Below, piece by piece: positions 37,730 through 47,818 of a stretch of DNA of 64,000 nucleotides. Each line of letters begins with the position of its first letter. The stretch's first letter is position 1. Made by a program: the position numbers and the translations under genes. The stretch is from Paludifilum halophilum (GTDB taxonomy: Bacteria; Bacillota; Bacilli; Thermoactinomycetales; DSM-45169): the NCBI RefSeq assembly GCF_002245355.1, contig NZ_NOWF01000008.1:62001-126000 (forward strand), written 5' to 3'. The notes under the pieces are model-generated. The model was not told where the DNA came from and did no database searches. It saw nothing but the letters and a program-made list of their open reading frames with translations.

Positions 37730-38524
37730 TTATGATTGGCGGTCCGCCGAAGAGGTGTCGGAAGGCTTTTCTCGGCGTCGATGTCGGAAGAGCCGGGCAA
37801 CCAGACGAGCGATCCAGGTGCGGGGAAGAAACCGGGGCAGTGAAGTCATCATCCAGTTACCCGCACCGGTGATGACTACGGGCCTTTGCTGTTCAAAGGC
37901 GAGAATCCCTTGACGGGCCACCTCCTCCGCCTTCATCGGTCGGTTTTGGAGAATGCCTGTCCGTTCCGCGAACTCACTGCGAGTGCTTCCGGGGCATACG
38001 GCTGTAACTGTGACACCGGTCCCTTTCAGCTCGGCGGCCAAGGCTTCACTGTAATGGAGGACAAATGCCTTGGTTGCCCCGTATCCTGCCATATAAGGGG
38101 TCGGCAAAAAGGAGGAAGTGGAGGCGATATGGATTACTCCTCCGGTTTTCCGTTTGATCATCCCGGGAAGAACAGCCCGGGTGAGGGCGACGAGAGCGGA
38201 GATGTTGACGCGAATCATCCGTTGCTCTTCTGCCGGATCCAATTGTTCCGATGATCCGTAAAGCCCGACACCGGCGTTGTTGACGAGCACATCCACGACG
38301 TTTTCCTCAAGAAGCCGGAGGATATGGGAAAGGGACCTTTCGTCGGCCAAGTCCGCGGTCCAAATATCGGCGGTTCCTCCTTGTTCTTCGATACGTTCTT
38401 TCAAGTGTTGCAGGCGGTCTTCCCTCCGAGCAACCAGGATAACACGGTATCCTTTTTGCGATAGTTCCCAGGCGAAGGCTTTGCCGATTCCGGAGGAAGA
38501 ACCGGTAATCAGAGCGGTGGGCAA
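37730..38524 (-). CDS. Short-chain dehydrogenase/reductase (SDR)
   Basis: 264-residue classical SDR. TALITGSSSGIGKAF holds the TGxxxGxG nucleotide-binding motif, and NNAG is followed by the catalytic Ser in IASTSSFLPT and YGATK (Tyr-x-x-x-Lys). The ARR after strand 2 (VARREDR) suggests NADP(H). The TTG at 38524 is preferred because GGAGG lies 8 nt upstream and it gives the usual N-terminus (M)PTALITG. An ATG at 38530 lies against the SD. The substrate is unknown. Confidence 0.85.
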   Translation of the reverse strand: MPTALITGSSSGIGKAFAWELSQKGYRVILVARREDRLQHLKERIEEQGGTADIWTADLADERSLSHILRLLEENVVDVLVNNAGVGLYGSSEQLDPAEEQRMIRVNISALVALTRAVLPGMIKRKTGGVIHIASTSSFLPTPYMAGYGATKAFVLHYSEALAAELKGTGVTVTAVCPGSTRSEFAERTGILQNRPMKAEEVARQGILAFEQQRPVVITGAGNWMMTSLPRFLPRTWIARLVARLFRHRRREKPSDTSSADRQS

Positions 38525-38600
38525 GATCATCACCTCCGGTGACCATCGGTGTAACGTTTTCGTCTTATGTTGAGTGTGCCGGTTGATGTTCCATTCGTCA

Positions 38601-38730
38601 ACACCTCCGAAAGAGATTGTGGAATCCAAGTTGCTTTCGGGAGGTGTCGATGATGATCGGGAAATGGGATGATCGTCTATTTTGGTCCGGTTGGTTATGT
38701 ACCCATAGCGATCCTTCTTCCGCGACATAA
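38601..38730 (+). promoter_or_regulatory. Hairpin overlapping the SD of a 26-codon ORF upstream of the DUF1259 gene
   Basis: ACACCTCCGAAAG (38601-38613) pairs with CTTTCGGGAGGTGT (38634-38647) with one bulged base. The right arm includes GGGAGGTG, which would start a 26-residue ORF (38650-38730, beginning MMIGKWDDRLFW). This may be a leader-type control region or chance. Confidence 0.35.
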
Positions 38731-38759
38731 GGTGTAGGGAGTCTGCGGAAGGAGGATGA

Positions 38760-39161
38760 ATGTTGAGTACTTTACAACGGCTTTGCAATCGGTTTGCGCG
38801 GATTGTCCAAGGACAGCCGCTGGTGGTTAACGGAGTTTGTTTTGTCCAAAAATTCCGCAACATACGGGCGACCATTTTGGGCCGCCGGACCCGTTCACCT
38901 TTGGTATTGCCCACGTTTTTTACCTTTGAGTCAATCGACAGGAAGGGTCGGGCGTTGAATCTGGGGGAAACCGTTATTTTACAGGAGGAGATTAATCCTT
39001 TTATTTCTGCGCTTCGCCGCAGAGGAATCATCGTAACGGCCCTCCATAACCATTGGCTTTTTGAGAGACCGCGTCTGATGTACATTCATTTCGAGTCTGT
39101 TGAAAATCCCATCGTTTTTGCTCGAAAGGTCGCCGAAGCCCTGAAAGTGTTGAAAAACTGA
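38760..39161 (+). CDS. DUF1259 (LppY/LpqO-type) protein
   Basis: 133 residues. The C-terminal half carries the DUF1259 signature: VILQEEINPFISALRRRGI, VTALHNHWLFERPRLMYIHF and ENPIVFARKVAEAL. Family function is unknown, but the conserved His-rich ALHNH...H block hints at metal binding. There is no signal peptide. The ATG follows GGAAGGAGG by 4 nt. Confidence 0.8.
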   Translation: MLSTLQRLCNRFARIVQGQPLVVNGVCFVQKFRNIRATILGRRTRSPLVLPTFFTFESIDRKGRALNLGETVILQEEINPFISALRRRGIIVTALHNHWLFERPRLMYIHFESVENPIVFARKVAEALKVLKN

Positions 39162-39182
39162 ACACCCCTCGCCGGGGTGTTC
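39160..39182. terminator. Bidirectional terminator between DUF1259 and proline dehydrogenase genes
   Basis: A 9-bp stem GAACACCCC / GGGGTGTTC with a 5-nt loop separates two convergent genes. The minus-strand side has the better T run (AGTTTTTC). Confidence 0.75.
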
Positions 39183-39201
39183 GGTTTGAATCCGGGTTGA
39201 T

Positions 39202-40122
39202 TTACCTTTGGAAAAAGCTTTTCAATACAAACAGGGCGTTGGCCGGGCGTTCGGCGATGCGGCGGGTGAAGTAGGGGTACCAGTCTTTTCCATAGGGAGT
39301 GTAGACCCGGACTTTGTACCCCTCGGCGGCCAGTTCCTTTTGCAGGGCGGTTCGGATGCCGTACAGCATTTGAAACTCGTAGAGGTTGTCGGGAATCCCG
39401 TTTTTCTTCACGAAGGATTTGGTCCAGTCGATGATTGCTTCGTCATGGGTGGCAACGGCGGTGTAGCAGCCGTTTTTCAAGTGGATTTCCACCAGCTTCC
39501 GGTAAGCTTTGTCGACGTCTCGTTTTTCGGGAAAGGCGACTTCCTTCGGTTCCTTGTAAGCTCCTTTGACGATGCGCAGATTGGCCCCCAGCTCGCCCAG
39601 CCGTTTTACATCTTCCTCCGAACGGTACAGGTAGGATTGAATGACCAGACCGATGTGTTCTTTTCCGTATTTCCCCAGCAGGGTGGTGAACAGATCGATG
39701 GTCTTCTCCACCCGTGGGGAGTCCTCCATATCGATGCGTACAAAATTACCGGTTTCCTTCGCTTTGGCAGTGACCCGGTCCATATTTTCCAGACAGAAGT
39801 CGTAGTCGATATCCAGGCCCAGTTGTGTCAGTTTGACCGATATATTGGAGTTTACTCCTTCCTCCGCAATGACATCGAAAGATTCGACAGCGGACTGGGT
39901 GGCCGAACGGGCTTTTTCCTTCGTATACACACTTTCTCCCAGCAGGTCCAGAGTGAGAACTCGACTGTCCTGATTGATTTCTTTCGCTGTTTGAATCGTA
40001 TCGGTCATATTTTCTCCCGCCACGAACCGGGAGGCTCCGAGTTTCATTCCGTATTTGGAGACGAAGCGGGTGATGAGAGGGTTGGCCGATACGGTCAGGA
40101 TCGCTTTGCGCAATAGGGACAT
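39202..40122 (-). CDS. Proline dehydrogenase (monofunctional)
   Basis: 306-residue FAD enzyme oxidising proline to pyrroline-5-carboxylate, of the short PutB/FadM type without the aldehyde dehydrogenase half. Motifs include DMEDSPRVE, QSYLYRSEED, RIVKGAYKEP, ATHDEAII and VYTPYGKDWYPYFTRRIAERP at the C-terminus. The ATG at 40122 lies 6 nt after GAGGG; an upstream TTG at 40128 is less suitable. It stands alone, convergent with DUF1259. Confidence 0.93.
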   Translation of the reverse strand: MSLLRKAILTVSANPLITRFVSKYGMKLGASRFVAGENMTDTIQTAKEINQDSRVLTLDLLGESVYTKEKARSATQSAVESFDVIAEEGVNSNISVKLTQLGLDIDYDFCLENMDRVTAKAKETGNFVRIDMEDSPRVEKTIDLFTTLLGKYGKEHIGLVIQSYLYRSEEDVKRLGELGANLRIVKGAYKEPKEVAFPEKRDVDKAYRKLVEIHLKNGCYTAVATHDEAIIDWTKSFVKKNGIPDNLYEFQMLYGIRTALQKELAAEGYKVRVYTPYGKDWYPYFTRRIAERPANALFVLKSFFQR

Positions 40123-40326
40123 GATCAACCCTCACTTTCCGGCCAAATGATGGCCCTCGTTGGTGGAGCAACAGATATAAACCGCTTTCATTATACGATA
40201 ATTTCCGAAAAGGGGAACTCCACCCTCTTCTCTGATGTTTTTGGTTGCCCGGGGTCTCCGGGGCTTTATTTTTTCGATGCGAGATTCCTAAAGAGACCCG
40301 AAAACGGATGCTTGATACGAATCCAT

Positions 40327-41694
40327 TTATGAAGATGTTTTTTGTCGGGTCGATGAGGTCCGGCTCCCGATGGAACAGTGTTCATCGCATCCCCCGGCGG
40401 GGATGATCGTACGCTTGCCGGCGATCCAGTCGTATACGCGTTGACCGATGCCCAGACGGCGGGACAGGATGAGTAACGGCCAGAAAGGCCAGAGGAGCGG
40501 AAGACGGCTGACCATCTGGATGATCCCATCGATTCCCTCGTGAAAGTGTAGTCCGTCCTTCGTGCTGTGCAGCCGTTTTTCCAGACGGTCGGGGTCAAGG
40601 CCGTAAGAGGCCGTCACACCGGGCTCCCGGAAGGAGACAAAATGAATCAGGCCGAATCCGTCCAATTTTTTGGCTGTGTGGACACTGCGGGTACAAAAGG
40701 GACACCAACCGTCATAAAAGACCGTGATTTTCCGGCGGGTGAGGAAGCCGACCCGCTCTCCGACGCGATTCATCCAGAGCCCTCCTTTGGCTCCCAGGGA
40801 TCGGGCGCGTTCGGCCCAGAACCGATAGTCCCGGTCGCTGAGCAGGATCCATTCACAGCCGATCATGTACCAGGAGAACAGGGCCAAATTCATCATCAGG
40901 CCGACCCCGGTGTGAAACAGGAAAGCGGCGATGACTGCGGCATATTTCGTATATCGGTTCAACAGCAAAAAGGGGAAGGCGATCTGAAACAGGACCGACG
41001 AATAGGTGAGAAAAACGACCAGAGACTCCGACTGCCACAGCCTGTCGCTGATTCCCGGCCAGAAGTAGTCCTGAACCCGCATGGCGTAGTAAACGGCGGT
41101 CCCTCCCTGCCACATGGATCCCATCACTTTATAGATCCCTGCATTAAAATACAGGAGCAACAATTGCAAAATGATCGCAAACACGGCAAAGTTGTGCAGA
41201 ACGGCGGCAAAAGGGCGTAAGGTGCTTTCCCCCGTGAGCGGCGGTTTGCGCCTTCGGCGGTCCAGGGAGAGTCGGGCTCCGGCGTTGGCGAAGAGCAGAA
41301 AGAACAACACGATTCGGACCAGGTTATCTCCACCATTGGTAATAAAGGGTGTCCGGTAATAAAGGGACCAAAACAGGATAAACGTACATACGGTTGTGAT
41401 CCGGGTACGGTAGCCCAGGGTGAACAGGAGGACGACCAGGATCCCTCCGTGGTAGATCCCTTCAAAAACCCACGGGGCATCACTCAGATGAAACAGGGTG
41501 TAGATTCCCCGCTCCTCGGCTCCCGACAGAAATTCCCCGATGGGCCATAGACCTTTCTCTCCCCATAGCAGATGGCGCTCCGGGTAATGGTCGATCAGGT
41601 GAAACAGGATACCCAATCCGATGGTCATTCGCAGTAGACCGGCACCGATCAGCATGTGCTCCCTCGTAAGGAAGTCTTCGATGCGCCGGATCAT
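40327..41694 (-). CDS. HTTM-domain membrane protein fused to a DCC (DUF393) thiol-redox domain
   Basis: 455 residues. The N-terminal about 300 form the HTTM (vitamin K-dependent gamma-carboxylase-like) membrane domain, with about eight helices and blocks such as THPF-like RTPFITNGGDNLVRI. The C-terminal about 130 form a DCC domain opening ITVFYDGWCPFCTRSV with the CxxC pair. The fusion puts a dithiol next to a carboxylase-like membrane core. The ATG at 41694 follows AAGGAGTG. It overlaps the upstream DUF5819 gene by 4 nt, so they form a two-gene operon. Confidence 0.88.
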   Translation of the reverse strand: MIRRIEDFLTREHMLIGAGLLRMTIGLGILFHLIDHYPERHLLWGEKGLWPIGEFLSGAEERGIYTLFHLSDAPWVFEGIYHGGILVVLLFTLGYRTRITTVCTFILFWSLYYRTPFITNGGDNLVRIVLFFLLFANAGARLSLDRRRRKPPLTGESTLRPFAAVLHNFAVFAIILQLLLLYFNAGIYKVMGSMWQGGTAVYYAMRVQDYFWPGISDRLWQSESLVVFLTYSSVLFQIAFPFLLLNRYTKYAAVIAAFLFHTGVGLMMNLALFSWYMIGCEWILLSDRDYRFWAERARSLGAKGGLWMNRVGERVGFLTRRKITVFYDGWCPFCTRSVHTAKKLDGFGLIHFVSFREPGVTASYGLDPDRLEKRLHSTKDGLHFHEGIDGIIQMVSRLPLLWPFWPLLILSRRLGIGQRVYDWIAGKRTIIPAGGCDEHCSIGSRTSSTRQKTSS

Positions 41695-42305
41695 CGGGGC
41701 CACTCCTTCGCTGCAGCGGAATCCACCGGGGAATAAGGCATCCAATCGGTCTCCTGAAAATGAAGGGTCCCCGTATCATCGGGTTTGTGCCGTTGATCGA
41801 ACCGGGGGAAGGTGTTGGAGACGACCCGGACTTTGATTTGTCGAATGCGTTTGCCGGAAAAGGTGGGTCCGACGGCTGTGGAGGCGGCCCGTTGAATCAT
41901 CCATTTTCCCCTCTTCTTACGGTCGGCTTCTTCGTCCAGGAAGGACTGGCTCCCCGATTCCATATAGCGGAGCACGCGGGCTTCCGAGGAAATCCGGCTT
42001 TCTTGGTGTTTGAGAACCAAGGGTTGGGTGATATCCTTCCAGTCCGTCTCGGTGAGCCCTCCGGTTTGCGGATTCTCCACCTTCATTTTTACCCACAGGC
42101 TTTGATGTTGAGAGACTGGATTGGGCGCGAACAGTTTCCAGTTTTGCGTAAACCACGGATCCATATAATCGTGAAGGAAATCCCAGGCCTTTGTTTTTAC
42201 CGGGTTGTCCGGCGATAAATAAAGAGAAGCCACGGAGAAATGCAAGATGAGGGATCCTGCCAACAACAAGATCCACAGCAACAGAGCGATTCGTTTTACC
42301 TTCAC
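41691..42305 (-). CDS. DUF5819 family membrane-anchored protein
   Basis: 204 residues. One N-terminal helix (IALLLWILLLAGSLILHF) is followed by a domain with the conserved segment WFTQNWKLFAPNPVSQHQ. Partners of this type commonly sit with HTTM proteins; function is not known. The GTG at 42305 lies 8 nt after GAGG; a GTG at 42314 lies within the SD region. Confidence 0.8.
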   Translation of the reverse strand: MKVKRIALLLWILLLAGSLILHFSVASLYLSPDNPVKTKAWDFLHDYMDPWFTQNWKLFAPNPVSQHQSLWVKMKVENPQTGGLTETDWKDITQPLVLKHQESRISSEARVLRYMESGSQSFLDEEADRKKRGKWMIQRAASTAVGPTFSGKRIRQIKVRVVSNTFPRFDQRHKPDDTGTLHFQETDWMPYSPVDSAAAKEWPR

Positions 42306-42538
42306 GGGGATCACCTCGCGCTAGCGGGATCATCATTTTTATCCATGATATCATACCGGGATCCGGCGACCGTTTTTTGATGGATTCAATTTTAACCGAA
42401 CGTTAATCCCTTTTTTGTTTAAGATGGAACAAAATGAAGAGGAGAGTGATTTTCCCTTCCATTTTAGCATGAAGAGAGGGATCGGTAAGATTTTGTGGAA
42501 GAGAGGGCTGAAGGTTGTACAGGAGAATGGAGGAAGGT

Positions 42539-43783
42539 TTGAATGAACGGAATTTTCGTCTGATGGGCCGGGGGTTTCTGATGTTGGCGGTTTTCAGCGG
42601 TTTGGCATGGATGTTTTTAGGAACCTCAAAGGAAGAGCAGGCGTTGGGTTACGAGCCGAAAGGTCGGGAGTGGACGGGCTCCTGGGCGGCCAGTCCCCAG
42701 TATCCTTCTGATGTGGCGGAGGAGGGGGTTTCTAATCGGACGGTCCGCCTCATTGTCCACCCCCATCTGGAAGGGAAACGGGTGCGGCTCCGCCTTTCCA
42801 ACGCTTTCGGTACCCGACCGGTCACGTTCGGTGAGGTGAGTATCGCCCGGGCGGAGGAAGGGGCCGCGATCGATCCCGGGACCAGCCGTCGGGTCACTTT
42901 TAACGGGGAAACCTCGGTGACGGTGCCTGTCGGGGGTGAAGTTCAGAGCGACCCAGTTTCCTTCAAGGTGAAAGCGGGGGAGAATTTGGCGGTCAGCCTG
43001 TATGTCCCCCGGGACAGCGGACCGGCGACATGGCATCGCCTGGCGAAACAAGCGTCCTACCTGTCGAGGTCGGGAAACCATGTTTCCGACAGGGAAGGAG
43101 AGGATTTTACAACCCAGGTGTACGCCTGGTATTGGTTGACGGGTGTCGATGTAACCGCCCATCCCGGGACCAGGGGAGCGATCGTGTGTCTGGGGGATTC
43201 CATTACGGATGGAGCAGGATCCACCAGCGGGGCCAACCATCGGTATCCCGACTTTTTGTCCCGGCGGCTGCAGGCGGAAGAGATTCCCATGTCCGTTCTC
43301 AATGCGGGTATCTCCGGTAATAAGATTTTGCGGGATGATCCCGTCTACGGTCCGAAAGCCCTGGAGCGGCTGGATCGGGACGTGCTGAATCAGTCAGGAG
43401 TGACCGATGTCATCTTTCTGGAGGGGATTAACGATATCGGCCACCTCCCCCACAATTACGACACTGATGAAATCATCGCCGGGATGAAGGAGATCATTCA
43501 ACGGGTTCACGCTCAGGATCTAAAAATCTACGGCGGTACTCTGGCTCCCTATGAAGGAGCTTCCTTTTACACGGAGGAAGGAGAAGCCACCCGGCAAGAA
43601 GTGAACCGATGGATCCGAAACAGCCATGCCTTTGATGGAGTGATCGATTTCGATAAAGTTCTGCGGGATCCCGAACATCCGACCCGGTTATTTCCGGCCT
43701 ATGACTCCGGCGATCATCTTCACCCCAATGACGCCGGTTATGAAGCCATGGCCGAGGCAATTGATCTGAGCCGGTTTCAATGA
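42539..43783 (+). CDS. SGNH/GDSL-type hydrolase, secreted or anchored
   Basis: 414 residues. An N-terminal hydrophobic segment (GFLMLAVFSGLAWMFLG) is followed by a beta-rich accessory domain (about 45-195). The SGNH catalytic domain has CLGDSITDG (Ser about 220), the glycine block NAGISGN, EGINDIG and the C-terminal DHLHPND with catalytic Asp and His. Probable esterase acting on polysaccharide acetyl groups or lipids outside the cell. The TTG start at 42539 has GGAGG 5 nt upstream; earlier in-frame starts are worse placed. Confidence 0.88.
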   Translation: MNERNFRLMGRGFLMLAVFSGLAWMFLGTSKEEQALGYEPKGREWTGSWAASPQYPSDVAEEGVSNRTVRLIVHPHLEGKRVRLRLSNAFGTRPVTFGEVSIARAEEGAAIDPGTSRRVTFNGETSVTVPVGGEVQSDPVSFKVKAGENLAVSLYVPRDSGPATWHRLAKQASYLSRSGNHVSDREGEDFTTQVYAWYWLTGVDVTAHPGTRGAIVCLGDSITDGAGSTSGANHRYPDFLSRRLQAEEIPMSVLNAGISGNKILRDDPVYGPKALERLDRDVLNQSGVTDVIFLEGINDIGHLPHNYDTDEIIAGMKEIIQRVHAQDLKIYGGTLAPYEGASFYTEEGEATRQEVNRWIRNSHAFDGVIDFDKVLRDPEHPTRLFPAYDSGDHLHPNDAGYEAMAEAIDLSRFQ

Positions 43784-43810
43784 ATCGAATGCATCCGTGC
43801 GATGAGCCAA

Positions 43811-43860
43811 CGCCCGCATCCTTACCCCTGCGCCTCGGGAAGGGATGCGGGCGTTTTCTC
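43811..43860 (+). terminator. Intrinsic terminator after the SGNH hydrolase
   Basis: An 11-bp stem CGCCCGCATCC / GGATGCGGGCG is followed by TTTTCTCTTTT. Confidence 0.85.
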
Positions 43861-44041
43861 TTTTCCCGATGTTTCACCGATCAGGGGCGGTTGTATGAAA
43901 AACAAGGTCTTGTCACAGGGGGTGGGGGGAAGAAGCGCCATACTTTGTGCTATACTGTCATAGGAAGGGCTTAATAGGAAGGTCGGATCGGGAAAAGGGC
44001 CTAAAGGCCTATCCCCAAACCTATATACGGAGGTGGAACCA

Positions 44042-44332
44042 TTGGCGATTTCCCGCGAGCAGGTTGAACATGTAGCCCGGTTGGCACGGCTGGATTTGAC
44101 GGAGGAGGAAGCCCGTCTGTACACCGAGCAGCTGAACGATATATTGGGGTTTGCGGAAAAGCTGAATGAGCTGGATACGAAGGATATCGAGCCTACCAGC
44201 CATGTTCGGCCCATGGCCAATGCCCTGCGGGAGGACGAAGCGCGTCCTTCACTGTCCCGGGAGCAGGCGCTGGCCAATGCGCCGGAGAGTCGGGACGGAA
44301 TGTTTGAAGTTCCGGCGGTATTCGAGAAATAA
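44042..44332 (+). CDS. gatC: Asp-tRNA(Asn)/Glu-tRNA(Gln) amidotransferase subunit C
   Basis: 96-residue linker subunit of the GatCAB complex. It has the family opening AISREQVEHVARLARLDLTE and the later SHVRPMANALRED. The TTG at 44042 lies 8 nt after GGAGG; a GTG at 44033 overlaps that SD. First gene of the gat operon. Confidence 0.94.
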   Translation: MAISREQVEHVARLARLDLTEEEARLYTEQLNDILGFAEKLNELDTKDIEPTSHVRPMANALREDEARPSLSREQALANAPESRDGMFEVPAVFEK

Positions 44333-44344
44333 AGGAGGAAAACG

Positions 44345-45802
44345 ATGTCGCTCTTGAAACAATCCCTGAATGAGATACATAAGCGGCGGAAGAGCAGGGA
44401 GTTATCCGCTCAAGATCTGTTGGACGCTTCCCTGTCCCGGATCCGGGAGACGGATGATAGAATCGGTGCTTTTTTGAAGCTGGACGAGGAAGGAGCCCGG
44501 AAACGGGCCGAGCGGATCGATGAGGGAGACGAAGATCCGGGTTTGCTGGCGGGACTGCCGGTGGGAATCAAGGACAACATCTCCACAAAAGCCTTGTCCA
44601 CCACTGCCGGAAGCCGTATTTTGGGCGATTACGCGCCGCTGTATGATGCGACTGTGATGGAAAAATTGGAGCATTCCCGGGCCAATATGGTGGGAAAGAC
44701 GAACATGGACGAGTTCGGGATGGGTTCGTCCAATGAAAACTCCGGGTTTCACCCGGTTCGAAACCCCTGGGACTTCGATCGCGTCCCCGGCGGCTCCAGC
44801 GGGGGTTCTGCGGCGGCAGTGGCCGCCGGACAAGTTTCCTTTGCCCTGGGTTCCGATACCGGCGGCTCCATCCGTCAACCCGCCGCTTTCTGCGGTGTTG
44901 TGGGGATGAAACCCACCTACAGCCGGGTATCCCGTTTCGGTTTGGTCGCCTTTGCCTCCTCTTTGGATCAGATCGGCCCCCTGACTCGGAACGTGGAGGA
45001 TGCGGCAGTCGTCATGCAGTCCATCGCCGGTTTTGATGCCAAGGATTCCACATCCGCCGATGTGGAGGTGCCGGATTATCTCTCCGCTTTGAATGGGGAG
45101 GTTAAAGGTCTGAAAGTGGCCGTCCCCCGGGAAATGATGGGAGAAGGGGTGGACGCCGGCGTCAGGGAAAAGATCCGGCAGGCTTTAAAGGTGCTGGAGG
45201 ATTTGGGTGCCGTCGTCGAAGAAGTCTCTCTTCCCCATTCGGAATATGCCGTCGCTACCTACTATCTGCTGGCCCCGGCGGAGGCCTCCTCCAACTTGGC
45301 CCGGTATGACGGGGTGCGGTATGGTGCCCGGGTGGAAGGGGACAACCTGGTCGATATGTACAACCGGACCCGTAGCTCCGGTTTCGGACCGGAAGTGAAA
45401 CGCCGGATCATGCTGGGAACTTATGCCCTTTCCTCCGGGTACTATGACGCCTATTACCTGAAAGCGCAAAAGGTCCGTACTCTGATCCGCCGGGATTATG
45501 AGGAAATCTTCCAGTCCTACGACGTCGTGGTGGGTCCGACGGCTCCGACGACCGCCTTCCGGATCGGGGAAAAGACGGAGGATCCCCTGACCATGTACCT
45601 GAACGACATTTGTACCATCCCGGTCAGTCTGGCGGGTCTTCCGGCGGTCAGCGTCCCCTGCGGTCTGTCCGACGGTCTGCCTGTGGGATTGCAGATTATC
45701 GGCAAGCCTTTTGATGAATCCGGGGTGTTGAAAGTGGCTCACGCTTATGAGCAGAACGGGGAGCGGTTACCGGAACCGCGGATCGGAGGTGACGCGCGAT
45801 GA
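44345..45802 (+). CDS. gatA: Asp-tRNA(Asn)/Glu-tRNA(Gln) amidotransferase subunit A
   Basis: 485-residue glutaminase subunit that releases ammonia for tRNA-bound Glu or Asp. It has the amidase-signature triad: Lys76 in GIKDNIS, Ser151 in [10 protein letters not shown] and Ser175 in [18 protein letters not shown] precedes the ATG. The stop overlaps gatB by 4 nt. Confidence 0.97.
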   Translation: MSLLKQSLNEIHKRRKSRELSAQDLLDASLSRIRETDDRIGAFLKLDEEGARKRAERIDEGDEDPGLLAGLPVGIKDNISTKALSTTAGSRILGDYAPLYDATVMEKLEHSRANMVGKTNMDEFGMGSSNENSGFHPVRNPWDFDRVPGGSSGGSAAAVAAGQVSFALGSDTGGSIRQPAAFCGVVGMKPTYSRVSRFGLVAFASSLDQIGPLTRNVEDAAVVMQSIAGFDAKDSTSADVEVPDYLSALNGEVKGLKVAVPREMMGEGVDAGVREKIRQALKVLEDLGAVVEEVSLPHSEYAVATYYLLAPAEASSNLARYDGVRYGARVEGDNLVDMYNRTRSSGFGPEVKRRIMLGTYALSSGYYDAYYLKAQKVRTLIRRDYEEIFQSYDVVVGPTAPTTAFRIGEKTEDPLTMYLNDICTIPVSLAGLPAVSVPCGLSDGLPVGLQIIGKPFDESGVLKVAHAYEQNGERLPEPRIGGDAR

Positions 45803-47232
45803 GTCGATATGAGACCGTGATCGGACTGGAAGTCCATGCGGAACTATCCACGGAATCCAAGATCTTCTGCGGCTGTTCCACCCGCTTCGGAGCTCCGCCC
45901 AATACGCAAACCTGCCCGATCTGTCTCGGTCATCCCGGAGTTCTTCCGGTGCTGAACCGCCAGGCGGTGGAGTTCGCCATGAAAGCCGCTTTGGCTCTCA
46001 ACTGCGACATCGCCGATACGAGCAAATTTGACCGGAAGAATTATTTTTACCCGGATCTGCCCAAGGCGTATCAGATTTCCCAGTATGATCAGCCGATCGG
46101 CGCAAACGGCTGGATCGAGATTGAAGTCGACGGGAAGAAGAAGCGGATTGGGATTACCCGTGTCCATCTGGAAGAGGACGCCGGCAAGCTGAACCACTCG
46201 GAAAACGGTGATGGTTCCCTGGTGGACTACAACCGGGTCGGGGTTCCCCTGATCGAAATCGTGTCCGAGCCGGACATGCGTTCTCCTCAGGAAGGCCGGG
46301 CTTATCTGGAGAAGTTAAAGCAGATCCTGCAGTACACCGGCGTTTCCGATGTGAAGATGGAGGAAGGATCCCTGCGCTGTGATGCCAACATCAGTTTGCG
46401 TCCAAAAGAGCAGGAAGCCTTCGGGACCAAGACGGAAATGAAAAATCTCAACTCCTTCCGCAACGTGGAGCGGGCGCTGGAATACGAACAGAAGCGTCAG
46501 GCTGATGTACTCGATGAAGGCGGGACGATTGTACAGCAAACCATGCGCTGGCTGGAGAACGAAAACCGGACCAAGGTGATGCGCAGTAAGGAAGAGGCTC
46601 ACGATTACCGTTACTTCCCGGAGCCGGATCTGGTTCAGTTGAAAATCGACGAAGGTTGGAAGAAGAAGGTCCAGGCTTCCCTGCCCGAACTGCCCGATGC
46701 CCGCCGGGAACGGTATATGGGTGAATATGGACTGTCCGCCTATGATGCCGGCCTTTTGACGGCGTCCAAGCCGATCGCCGACTTTTTTGACCAAGTCGCC
46801 GCCGAGGGAGCCGATACCAAGGCCGCTACCAACTGGATTACCGGAGAGTTGCTCGGTTATCTGAACACCCGGGACCAGGAGCTTTCCGATACCCAGATTA
46901 CTCCGAAGTCATTAGCCGGGATGATCGGTCTGATCGAAAAGGGAACGATCAGCAACACGATCGGCAAAAAGGTGTTTAAAGAGCTCCTGGAAAAGGGTGG
47001 CGACCCGGGCGAAATGGTCGAGGAAAAAGGTTGGGTTCAGATCAGTGACGAAGGGAAACTGAAGGAGATCGTCACGGAAGTGGTTTCCGCCAACCCGCAG
47101 TCGGTCACCGATCTGAAAAACGGAAAAGATCGGGCCCTCGGCTTTTTGGTCGGCCAAGTGATGAAAGCGACCAAAGGAAAGGCCAACCCGAAGCTGGTTA
47201 ACCAGCTCATCCGTGAGCATATTGGTCTTTAA
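45799..47232 (+). CDS. gatB: Asp-tRNA(Asn)/Glu-tRNA(Gln) amidotransferase subunit B
   Basis: 477-residue subunit that binds the tRNA and activates the side-chain carboxyl. It starts with the family block [14 protein letters not shown], followed by FCGCS and CPICLG (zinc cysteines), YFYPDLPK and the C-terminal YqeY-like tail domain (about residues 330-475). GGAGGTGACGCG precedes the ATG. Last gene of gatCAB. Confidence 0.97.
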   Translation: MSRYETVIGLEVHAELSTESKIFCGCSTRFGAPPNTQTCPICLGHPGVLPVLNRQAVEFAMKAALALNCDIADTSKFDRKNYFYPDLPKAYQISQYDQPIGANGWIEIEVDGKKKRIGITRVHLEEDAGKLNHSENGDGSLVDYNRVGVPLIEIVSEPDMRSPQEGRAYLEKLKQILQYTGVSDVKMEEGSLRCDANISLRPKEQEAFGTKTEMKNLNSFRNVERALEYEQKRQADVLDEGGTIVQQTMRWLENENRTKVMRSKEEAHDYRYFPEPDLVQLKIDEGWKKKVQASLPELPDARRERYMGEYGLSAYDAGLLTASKPIADFFDQVAAEGADTKAATNWITGELLGYLNTRDQELSDTQITPKSLAGMIGLIEKGTISNTIGKKVFKELLEKGGDPGEMVEEKGWVQISDEGKLKEIVTEVVSANPQSVTDLKNGKDRALGFLVGQVMKATKGKANPKLVNQLIREHIGL

Positions 47233-47288
47233 ACGGGTTTGGCCCGTCTGCTGAGGGCAGTCCGACCATGGGTAAATGAGGTGTTTTA

Positions 47289-47588
47289 ATGATCCAAATC
47301 CTGTATGGGGCGATTGTGGTAATTTTCTTGGCGATGGGGGGCTACCATCTGCAGGAAAACCCACCCTTCGCCGTTCACAATTTAGTGATCGCCCTTTACT
47401 TTTTCATCATCCTGTTCGAGTTTCGTGGAAAACCTTTTTCCCGAGGCATTTACATGCTTTTGGCTTTCCTGCTTTTGGGGAATGCGGGGATTCAGTTTTT
47501 CTATGCGGAGAACAATGCGATCTCCGGTCTGATCAGTCTGTTCTTCGCCTATTTCGCATTGCAGGCACGCCGCCGGATCAATCAATAA
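47289..47588 (+). CDS. Small membrane protein, unknown
   Basis: 99 residues with three predicted membrane helices: IQILYGAIVVIFLAMGGY, VIALYFFIILFEF, and the MLLAFLLLGNAGIQFF/SGLISLFFAYFALQ region. It ends in a basic tail (RRRINQ). No family is recognised. GAGGTG lies 9 nt upstream. It follows gatB by 56 nt and is ended by a strong terminator, so it may be cotranscribed with gatCAB. Confidence 0.65.
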   Translation: MIQILYGAIVVIFLAMGGYHLQENPPFAVHNLVIALYFFIILFEFRGKPFSRGIYMLLAFLLLGNAGIQFFYAENNAISGLISLFFAYFALQARRRINQ

Positions 47589-47609
47589 CCGGTTTCGGGA
47601 GAAGCCCGA

Positions 47610-47646
47610 GACTGCTGACCCAGACAGGGGGTCAGCAGTCTTTTTT
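47610..47646 (+). terminator. Strong intrinsic terminator downstream of gatCAB
   Basis: A 12-bp stem GACTGCTGACCC / GGGTCAGCAGTC with a 7-nt loop is followed by TTTTTTC. Confidence 0.93.
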
Positions 47647-47818
47647 CTTACCGAATGATAGTGGAGTTCCTATCTCGATTCTCTTCTTCGTCTTGAGATG
47701 CTTGACTGCCTGGGATTCTCCTTGTTTAAAAGGGATTTTCTGCATAAGATCAACCCCTGTCGTTGCACAATAGGATAAGCGGGATTTGTGTCAAACACCG
47801 AAAAGGGGGCACATATTT

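Noticed and set aside
43905-43960. Promoter for gatCAB from TTGTCA and TATACT
   Set aside because: The two boxes are 35 nt apart, so they cannot form one sigma-A promoter; no better pair was found.
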